From contig JAHBMJ010001803.1 of NCBI GenBank assembly GCA_018398765.1, positions 1 through 20,000 on the forward strand: a stretch of DNA of 20,000 nt. The letters run 5' to 3'. The DNA is from Chromera velia. Taxonomy: Eukaryota; Sar; Chromeraceae. Under the pieces are notes generated by a model, which ran no database searches, had not been told where the DNA came from, and worked only from the letters and a program-made list of their open reading frames with translations. Positions 1-20,000 of this stretch are shown one piece after another. A program made the position numbers and the translations under genes. The stretch's first letter is position 1. Every line of letters begins with the position of its first letter.

Positions 1-1
1 C

Positions 2-99
<98 letters not shown>

Positions 100-109
100 A
101 CAGACACAC

Positions 110-161
<52 letters not shown>

Positions 162-169
162 ACACACAC

Positions 170-215
<46 letters not shown>

Positions 216-236
216 ACAGACACACACATATATACA

Positions 237-274
<38 letters not shown>
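1..274. repeat. Composite CT/CA microsatellite with a 116-bp higher-order unit
   Basis: The stretch alternates (CT)n and (CA)n tracts with short GACAGA and ATATATA interruptions. The interruption pattern GACAGACACACACATATATA occurs at 99 and again at 215, so a unit of about 116 bp (CT tract, CA tract, interruption) is present twice. Open frames across it encode only Val/Cys or His/Thr dipeptides and are not genes. Confidence 0.95.
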
Positions 275-278
<4 letters not shown>

Positions 279-347
279 ACACGCACACACATGCACGCAT
301 GCATACAAACACATACAGTGTTATGTAAGCCTCAGACCGTCCATATC

Positions 348-3032
348 TCAAATGAGTTTTAGCGGTTTACCAATGAATCTATTGCCTTTACGAAGATTCT
401 GCTCCTTCCATAGAGGCTGAAGGTTCGTCCAGCGGAGGCGAGAAAGAATGGTTGCCTCGTTTGGCTCACTGCTCCCTTCCCCCCGGAAAGCGAGAGGGAT
501 TCTATGGTCGACGTGCCAACCATCCCCGTAATTGTCCCACGACATTCCGGGCTCAAACTGACTCTCTAAATGACAACGCAGCTCCTCAAAGCTGCACCCG
601 AGAATTTCTTCGGTCCGCATCTGACTGCTATTTGTCTGCTTCTTTGGAGGATTGCGGCGCTTCAAGTGCGTGTAGATTGATGCCCTCATGCACTTTGAAA
701 GTCTATAGAGACAGTCCTGCCTGTACCTTTCTTTCTGTGCAGCATTTATCCGTTCTCGCCTCGCAGCGAAACCTGGGTTATCTTTTTGGCAATCTGGGCA
801 ACTGCTGCGATAACGGTCATGGTGGCAGATCCCACCCCCACGACATTTCTTGCAATAGTATCTTTGTACCCCATGCTCGCAAACCCCTCTCCCCTGACAA
901 TCGGTGCAACGGTAACGCTGCCGTCCGTGCTCGCAAAGCGCCGATGTCTTTCCTTTCTTTTTGCAGTCACGGCAAGTGTAACTCCGTCGGCCATGTTCAC
1001 AAATCCCTCCCCCGCTACAGTCTCTACAATGATACCGCTGGCGGCCATGTTGGCAAATATTCGACCCTTTGCAGTCTGGGCAAAAATGCTTCTGTCGTCC
1101 ATGCTCACAAATCCCGTTCCCTTTGCACTCAGGGCAATAATACTGTCTACGACCGTGGACGCATTTTTTCGCCACACGCCGTACTTGTGCAGGAAGCACA
1201 GTATCACATTTTGGCTTGCTGGCCAGCATAGCCTCCACCCTTTGCGTAGAGCTTCCCCTTCTACCGCATAGCCCCTCCCTGTCAAACGCCGATGTTGACT
1301 TTTCAGCGGGGGTACGAGCAGACACATCGTCGGATGTTTGAGTCGGAACTTGATGGGGCCTGGTGACTGTATCTGAAGAATTGTTGGTGAAGTTACGATA
1401 CTGTATAATAGGCACTGACATCCCCACACAATTCCGGGGGGTGAGCTGTAAGACTCCTAAGCCCGCACCTTTGACAGAAGTCTTAGGTTTTTTTCTTGGT
1501 GGTCCGACTACAGCCGCGTACGGAATCGAAGGGGGGACCCTTTGTCTTCCTTCATGGGCGGGACAGGAGGAGACACAGCGCTGCTGTTGATTGCGGGAGA
1601 GCGGCAAGCAGGATTCGGACTCTGGACAGTCTTTTCTGACTAAAACAAGTGAAGAAAAAGGGCGATGCTGATAGTGGAAGTTTTCCCGTGGTTTGACGAC
1701 GGTAAGGGGTGACCTCTTTCCGGTCGCGAATGCATGAGCGGGCGCATGAGCGGCTAAGATTTCTGATGGCTTCCCAGTGTGCCTGTTTCCCTTTCGGAGA
1801 TTCTGCTCCTTCCATAGAGGCTGAAGGTTCGTCCAGCGGAGGCGAGAAAGAATGGTTGCCTCGTTTGGCTCACTGCCCCCTTCCCCCCGGAAAGCGAGAG
1901 GGATTCTATGGTCGACGTGCCAACCATCCCCGTAATTGTCCCACGACATTCCGGGCTCAAACTGACTCTCTAAATGACAACGCAGCTCCTCAAAGCTGCA
2001 CCCAAGAATTTCTTCGGTCCGCATCTGACTGCTGTTTGTCTGCTTCTTTGGAGGATTGCGGCGCTTCAAGTGTTTGTAGATGGCTGAGCGCATGCACTGC
2101 TGCAGCTTGTACAGCACGTCTTCCTTGTACCTGAGTCGCTGTACTGCGTTTCGCCTTTCTCGCCTCGCAGCGAAACCTGGGTTATCTTTTTGGCAATCTG
2201 GGCAACTGCTGCGATAACGGTCATGGTAGCAGATCCCACCCCCACGACATTTCTTGCAATAGTATCTTTGTACCCCATGCTCGCAAACCCCTTTCCCTTT
2301 GCACTCTCGACACTTGTACCGTTGCCGCCCGTGCTCACATATCCCTTTGCCTTTACACTTGGGGCAGTGGTATCTTTCGCGACCATGCTCACAAGGGTGT
2401 TTCCCTCCGCAAGTGGGGCAGAGGTACTTCCGGACTCCGTGCGGACAGTAGTTTGTATTTGTAACGAGCTTCGGTAATATCGATTTGTTTGGCATACTAT
2501 GGTTGTGACCAGGAGAGCTGACTGGCGGTGATTCTTCGGTGCAGCTGGTGCTGGGGTTAGGGAACGAATTTGTTGTCCTTTGTGATCGAGAAGTCGAAGG
2601 CCGCCACACTTCCTGCAGTACGGCATCTCCTTGGGGCAAGGGAACGGCAATAGAGCAGAAGACTCTGGTTCTGAGGTTAGAATGGAATAGTTGATGGGAT
2701 AAAGGCTCCGAATAACTCAGATCGGTCGCAACCGACGGGCCTCTGCCATTTCCGAATAAATTTGATTTTATGAACCTGACGGGGCGATGCTTGAGGCCCA
2801 GGTTGTTGGGCTGGCTTGCAACTGATTGATGACTGCGGACAGGACTGCCGGCAAGGACATGGAACCCTCGTTCGGGAATCGTTTTCCCACCATTCGTGTA
2901 TTTCGTCTGAGTTATCGATATTCGTCTGTAGGTCAGAGTCAAGGAATGGAGACAGCTCTCTCGTGAGACATCCCTCGTAGATGCGGAGCATCGTTTGAAG
3001 ATCCGTGTCAGAGTCTTGGAAATTCCCCGCAT
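348..3032 (-). CDS. Duplicated zinc-knuckle array / HNH-endonuclease-like protein
   Basis: An intact 894-codon ORF with no sign of introns. The start is well fixed: an in-frame TAG lies at 3045-3047, 12 nt upstream of the ATG, and A is at -3. Residues 1-190 are basic and Ser/Thr-rich. Module A: five C-x-H-x6-C-x2-C units with an 18-residue period (about 196-280), a basic helical linker, then an HNH-like domain (about 340-416) with WHVDH at 371-375 and TNLQPLW at 401-407. Module B repeats this: seven knuckle units (about 624-748) and an HNH-like domain (about 808-884) with WHVDH at 839-843. The His-rich core followed by TNLQPLW and NLRKGN matches HNH nucleases of viral and protist type. The knuckles (Cys3His) probably bind zinc. 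A nucleic-acid nuclease or binding role is an inference; the target is unknown. The linker at 511-517 (PPRKKPK) resembles a nuclear localisation signal. The two modules are in-frame duplicates, 468 codons apart. Whether the gene is expressed is not shown. Confidence 0.8.
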   Translation of the reverse strand: MRGISKTLTRIFKRCSASTRDVSRESCLHSLTLTYRRISITQTKYTNGGKTIPERGFHVLAGSPVRSHQSVASQPNNLGLKHRPVRFIKSNLFGNGRGPSVATDLSYSEPLSHQLFHSNLRTRVFCSIAVPLPQGDAVLQEVWRPSTSRSQRTTNSFPNPSTSCTEESPPVSSPGHNHSMPNKSILPKLVTNTNYCPHGVRKYLCPTCGGKHPCEHGRERYHCPKCKGKGICEHGRQRYKCRECKGKGVCEHGVQRYYCKKCRGGGICYHDRYRSSCPDCQKDNPGFAARRERRNAVQRLRYKEDVLYKLQQCMRSAIYKHLKRRNPPKKQTNSSQMRTEEILGCSFEELRCHLESQFEPGMSWDNYGDGWHVDHRIPLAFRGEGGSEPNEATILSRLRWTNLQPLWKEQNLRKGNRHTGKPSEILAAHAPAHAFATGKRSPLTVVKPRENFHYQHRPFSSLVLVRKDCPESESCLPLSRNQQQRCVSSCPAHEGRQRVPPSIPYAAVVGPPRKKPKTSVKGAGLGVLQLTPRNCVGMSVPIIQYRNFTNNSSDTVTRPHQVPTQTSDDVSARTPAEKSTSAFDREGLCGRRGSSTQRVEAMLASKPKCDTVLPAQVRRVAKKCVHGRRQYYCPECKGNGICEHGRQKHFCPDCKGSNICQHGRQRYHCRDCSGGGICEHGRRSYTCRDCKKKGKTSALCEHGRQRYRCTDCQGRGVCEHGVQRYYCKKCRGGGICHHDRYRSSCPDCQKDNPGFAARRERINAAQKERYRQDCLYRLSKCMRASIYTHLKRRNPPKKQTNSSQMRTEEILGCSFEELRCHLESQFEPGMSWDNYGDGWHVDHRIPLAFRGEGSSEPNEATILSRLRWTNLQPLWKEQNLRKGNRFIGKPLKLI
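395..890. repeat. Direct repeat, copy encoding module B
   Basis: This copy aligns without gaps to 1799-2294 at a constant offset of 1404 bp. I count about three mismatches over 395-668 and about one over 753-888, but heavy divergence in 669-752 and again beyond 889. It encodes the last two zinc knuckles, the basic linker and the C-terminal HNH-like domain. Confidence 0.9.
1799..2294. repeat. Direct repeat, copy encoding module A
   Basis: Partner of 395-890 at the same 1404-bp offset. It encodes the last two zinc knuckles, linker and HNH-like domain of the N-terminal module. The constant, indel-free offset keeps both copies in the same reading frame. Confidence 0.9.
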
Positions 3033-3047
3033 CTTGGCGAGCGTCTA

Positions 3048-3830
3048 TGCGAGGGCCACGCTGAAGAAATTTAAAGCGAGCCTGTCTGATTGTGCTGTTG
3101 AACGTGACGGCCCATATCTACCACCTGATTTGCTTCAATGAGCGCTCTCTAATTGAGACTCATAGTCATGTGTAGTGTAGGCGAAGTGTGAACATGATCG
3201 ATGTATATGTGCTGGGAATCTTTCTACTTCATTGCATGATGCTCGACAAGCTGCTTCCGTACAAGACTCGACGATTGCTCAAGCTTTGATTCTGTGTCCA
3301 TGGTTACATATTGAAATAGATGTGTACGTACATATTGCGACGTATTTATTAATATATATGTATACGACATTCATGCATGCATGGTTTTGTATACATGCAG
3401 CGTGTTGCAGGGTTGCATGCATGGTAAATTAATCTAACTGTACGTATGTATATGTTATAATCCCGTGTGTGCAGAACTTTTGCCAAAGTTGCGTAACACA
3501 CCTAATACCTAGTAGGTTAGTGCCTCGACCAGCCGTGCATGTCGCGGTTCATTTAAATGTCCGCGCGCGCGCGGGGCACAAACCTTGATTGTTTATGCGA
3601 CCGCGCGTGGTATATAGGGCCCTTCGCAGTGTCAGACCGTGAACTGCCCTCTGAGATGCACTCTTGCATACATAGCCGATTATATTTTTATCTAAAAAAA
3701 ATTTCAGCCGTATATATATATTAAATATAGCCGTTTTGTCAGCCACTTCATTTGCATGTTGCTCCAAAGATGTGCAATCATGCATATATACAATCCACGA
3801 CCACCAGCACCGTGTCTGCGACTTACTGCT
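3048..3830. other. Intergenic region upstream of the HNH gene
   Basis: I see no supported gene here. TGCATGC palindromes cluster around 3370-3425. A (CG)6 run sits at 3562-3573 next to the palindrome CATTTAAATG at 3550-3559, and a TATATAG is at 3611-3617. These could be promoter elements for the minus-strand gene starting at 3032, but nothing proves it. Confidence 0.5.
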
Positions 3831-4582
3831 CACACTAGCCTCATTCTTACATTGCTTTCATCTCACTGCGTGATCTCAATGCCTCTCATTCGTTTGCTTT
3901 ATCCCACTGCACTCCATTCTCTCCTTCCCGCTTGCCTGTGTCATTGCACGATCCTCGTTGTCTGCATGCATCCTGCAGCTCTCCGACTGCCCAACATGAT
4001 GCGGTCGTGTTAGCTCACTGCGCTGATATGTTCACTTATACAGGTCTGTTGCTCGCATTCGATCATGCATTCACTCAACGTGTATATATCAATCTCTATT
4101 CATCTTATCACCGCTCGATCCCACAATAATCGGTTTCACTGCGTGCTTTCGCATGATAATCCACTGCCCTGCCTATTTCGTTTCACTGTTCTCATTGCAC
4201 CTTTGTACGCCACATCTCTCCCACTGTCATCTAAGTTGCCTCTTCGCCGAGCCTTTCGCGCTCACGTCAGCTCTCACATCGAGTCTCATTAAATCTCAGT
4301 CTTCGCAGTTCAGTGCTCTGATTTCAATGCATGGCCTCTTCCCACTGTATTCTCTCTCATGTTTGGTTCTCGCTTTTTTCTGCCGACAGCCATCAACTCA
4401 TTGCTCTTATGCCCCAGCTATCACCCGGCGCAGACAGGTGGGCATGCAGGCAGGCAGGCAGATATGCCAAACGGCAGAATAGGCAGACCCGTAAAATGAG
4501 AGAATGGCACTGGCAGAATAGCAGAAAGGCAGAGAGACATGCAAACACGCAGACATAGGCACTGCCAGGCAGGCAGGCAGGC

Positions 4583-4619
<37 letters not shown>

Positions 4620-5283
4620 CACAGGCTACTCTCTCGGTGCCCCTGTTTGCTCACATCTCATCTCTTCACTTGCATTTCAGTTTTCTTATCTTGCCTCTCT
4701 CATGCCATTTCTCTCAATTCCGACCTCTTATCCGACCTCTCAGCTGTACATATCTCTACATGCCACCTCACAAACGAACTGTGAGATTCAGAAATCGCAA
4801 TGATCCCACTCTGCTTCCGTCTTGACGTTTCCTTCCGGCACGACTCAGCGTATTCCTGCCTACCTGCCTGTTGGCTGTCGTGCAGGGATGCCTTCCTGTG
4901 TGCCTGACCGCATTCCTAATTTTGTCTTCTTTTCTCAGTGTGCTCAAAGTTCTGCCTCCCTGTCTGTTTGACTGCTTTCTCATCATCCCAGCTAGGTGCC
5001 TATTCTGTCTGCCTGACTTAGTCTACTTCCCGAATTTTGATCTTTCTGTTAAACTTTGCCTATGTTCACTGAAAAGTTCTGACTGGGCCGCCCTATCCAA
5101 GGACTGCCTTTAACAACTTGCTATCCTGACAACCTTCCACATTTCGCTTTTCCGCTCTTCTATCTTTTCTCCCATCACCTCTTCTGTCCTCTTTATCTGT
5201 TCTGTGTTTCTTCTTTCTTTCTGTCACTGCTTTCTTCATTCTCTTCCCCCCTTTCGTTTCTCTCTCCGGACGTATACCTCTTA
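3831..5283. other. Long pyrimidine-biased noncoding tract
   Basis: The plus strand is strongly C/T-rich over about 1.4 kb, with frequent recurrence of CACTG and CTCAT words but no clean repeat unit. Open frames here have biased composition (Ser/Leu/Cys/His on plus; Lys/Arg/Glu on minus), lack recognisable domains and overlap one another. I regard them as chance. Confidence 0.5.
4566..4620. repeat. (CAGG)n(CAGA)n tetranucleotide array
   Basis: About four CAGG units pass directly into about nine CAGA units. A shorter, related CAGG cluster lies upstream near 4445-4462. Confidence 0.95.
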
Positions 5284-5512
5284 TTTTACATGTTTTTTCA
5301 TAACAGCGCCTGCAAGTTATTTCAGGATAAGTTTCCTCGACACGATCGTACTCGATCGTCAACATCGACCGCCATTTATTGAACATCGCTCTTTTATACA
5401 TTTTTTTTATGATGGCGCCTAAATGGTATTGCATGGTAAATTCCCTTGACTTGATCATACTTGATCCATAAGTTGATCATCAACATCGATCGGGATTAAT
5501 TTATTGAATACA
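5284..5512. repeat. Two diverged tandem units of about 108-121 bp
   Basis: Unit 1 (about 5284-5391) and unit 2 (about 5392-5512) share, in order: TTTTA-ACAT then a T-run, GCGCCT, a Ga/tTCGTAC or GATCATAC tTGATC block, TCAACATCGA, and TTTATTGAA. They differ by many substitutions and small indels, so the duplication is old or the family is dispersed. No transposase or long terminal repeat is visible. Confidence 0.6.
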
Positions 5513-7005
5513 GTTATAAAAAGCTTTTATAATCAAGCTGTTTAAGAAAATTTAGGAAAATTTATACCAGATTACAAAACTTTTTTGACTCACTATTGAC
5601 CGATCGATGAGTTCCATAGTTGGTACTGTAACACAAAGCATTTTTCAAAAAGTATCCTCTAAGAAAGGTTATAGAATGTGTTTAGCCGTAAGTCTGACGA
5701 ATTTTAGAACATTTTATGACACAGCTCTTATTGATTGATTGAATACGTAATTTTTTAAAATCATAATGATGTTAAGTGCATTTGGTTCAGTGAATGTGTA
5801 ATTGATGGATTTGGATACCAATAGTAGCTCAGGAAAAGATTTAGTAATCAGACCGTAATACTGTATGCTTATGTTTTTTAACGTTTTCCTTTAGCCCGTA
5901 TGTCATAATTAACACACTCACAAGAGTCGGGTGACAAGACCTTAGTCACTTCCGTGCGCAAAGCGCACACACAGCGGCGCACTCACTTGTTATCGATAAT
6001 TGTGTTGCTTTGCGTTGCTTTGTTGCGCAACAGCATGGGTTTTCATGCAACGCGCACTTAATTGTCGCATTTAATGCCATTTATAACCATACACCTCAAC
6101 CCAAAGGTATATGCAGGATATTAATTACCTAAACATACAAGAAAAGGAAAAGAAAGCTATATATAAGTGGCAGCTTGCCAGTGTAGAGGCATGTGTCTTT
6201 TTGTAAAGGGGGGGTATGCAAATTTTTTAGAGTTAATTGAGCCACGTCTTTGGCCAAACTTTTCAAAATGATTTTTTTTTGTGCCTTGACTTTCAAATAG
6301 CTCATGATGTTACAGACTAAGTCCCAGGGCTAGGTCAGGGAGAGGTACTGTCACCGTACCGAATATCCATAAGTGAAATAATAGTGTATTTTAAAACTTT
6401 AAAAAATGTTTTAAAATGTATAATTTAATGTAAATTTAGATATTTGACTTAATTTGATAAAATTTATGGATTTGTCGGTTAATAGTCTCTAGCAGTCTCT
6501 AACAGTCTCAAAAGTTAAACCAAATTGTATCAAAACATTCTTTTATTCAAATTTTGAACAATAAAAATTGAGACAGATATAAAATGATAAATTAGAAAAA
6601 AAAAAAATGAGAAATATAGTTAAACCTAGTAACAAATTATGGATTCATCTTCATTTTATATTAAACTCATAGAGACATAAGTAAATTATGAATCGTTTCT
6701 CTAAGTTCTCTTTCATTAGAATAAAACCGAGCACCTTCAATGCCCCTCTCACTCTAAATGATACTAAGTGAATGGATGTGAACAGAACTTGCATGTTATG
6801 CCCCGAACTTGGCCAGAGCCCAAGTGGTGTGCTTACTGCCAGTGGCTTTAACTCCCTCAATTCAATTCAAATTCAAAAATTTAAACTTTCTAATAGTATT
6901 TTATGATGCTCAACATTATAGCAACAAATTGATAAATGCAAACTTCAGATCTACATTCAGATACATCAAGGTACGTGCAAAACCAGCTGCTAGAGTCATA
7001 ATTTA
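5513..7005. other. AT-rich intergenic region
   Basis: No gene is supported. The stretch is AT-rich, with homopolymer runs near 6270 and 6595-6607 and a short AGTCTCTA-type triple repeat at about 6483-6510. It lies downstream of the large minus-strand gene. A 69-codon minus frame at 6651-6860 is AT-driven and I do not call it. Confidence 0.5.
5954..6053. other. Cluster of perfect short inverted repeats
   Basis: Within 100 bp of otherwise AT-rich DNA there are several perfect stems: GTGCGC/GCGCAC at 5954-5959 and 5963-5968 with a 3-nt loop; palindrome TGTTGCGCAACA at 6021-6032; GCATG/CATGC at 6033-6037 and 6044-6048; and GCGTTGC/GCAACGC at 6012-6018 and 6047-6053 enclosing the previous two. 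Function unknown; it could be a small structured RNA, a protein-binding site or a mobile-element remnant. Confidence 0.5.

Positions 7006-20000
<12,995 letters not shown>

Noticed and set aside
74-304. 76-codon ORF of Val/Cys repeats
   Set aside because: Translation of the CT/CA microsatellite.
452-1231. 259-codon plus-strand ORF
   Set aside because: Antisense shadow of the zinc-knuckle arrays; its repeated CSHGK-like pattern mirrors the array on the other strand.
746-1429. 227-codon minus-strand ORF inside the HNH gene, and a similar 194-codon one at 2066-2650
   Set aside because: Out-of-frame shadows of the repeated module; they inherit its periodicity but have no knuckle or HNH residues.
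4393-4654. Three overlapping Cys/Leu/Ser-rich minus-strand ORFs
   Set aside because: All frames are open because of the CAGG/CAGA array, which contains no stop codon.
5093-5458. 121-codon basic minus-strand ORF
   Set aside because: Its Lys/Arg/Glu content follows from the pyrimidine-rich plus strand, it overlaps the diverged tandem repeat and shows no domain.
6651-6860. 69-codon minus-strand ORF as a further exon of the large gene
   Set aside because: AT-rich, no convincing acceptor in phase with the 7023 donor, and no similarity to the rest of the protein.

Overview
The window looks like nuclear DNA of a complex unicellular eukaryote. Small exons of 45-400 bp (one of 1.6 kb) are separated by introns of mostly 200-850 bp, with GT..AG borders. 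There are many CA, CT, GACA and CAGG microsatellites, long noncoding stretches, and no bacterial operon structure. My best guess is a chromerid or related alveolate alga such as Chromera. This rests on overall style and on a Cys/His-knuckle plus HNH protein of the kind seen in algae, other protists and giant viruses. It cannot be proved from the window.

Layout, left to right. Positions 1-274 are a composite CT/CA microsatellite with a 116-bp higher-order repeat. Positions 348-3032 (minus) hold an intact 894-codon ORF. It contains two tandem copies of one module: an array of zinc-knuckle-like C-x-H-x6-C-x2-C repeats followed by an HNH-endonuclease-like domain. The copies lie exactly 1404 bp apart and are nearly identical in two blocks but strongly diverged in between, which suggests gene conversion. 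Positions 3048-7005 show no gene I can support. They hold a (CG)6 tract near a TATA-like palindrome, a long pyrimidine-biased tract with a CAGG/CAGA array, a diverged tandem repeat, a cluster of GC-rich hairpins, and AT-rich sequence.

From about 7006 to the right edge, the minus strand carries what I read as one large multi-exon gene whose 5' end lies outside the window. I joined about 22 exons by hand from splice sites, reading frame and phase, giving roughly 1,680 residues. The order from the N-terminal side is: coiled-coil exons, a charged E/K/R-rich helix, Ser/Gly/Asn-rich disordered stretches, a large 546-codon disordered exon, then further coiled-coil exons. The 14 exon junctions from the first exon in the window to the large 546-codon exon (11140-12779) are all phase 0; most later ones are not. 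I do not recognise the family. A scaffold or cytoskeleton-type role is an inference from coiled coils and two LC8-like motifs. A weaker plus-strand two-exon model (8164-9187) overlaps the 3' part of this gene.

The most notable observations are the mosaic duplication in the HNH gene, the phase-0 exon ladder, and intron ends built from 4-bp tandem repeats that continue the splice-site consensus.
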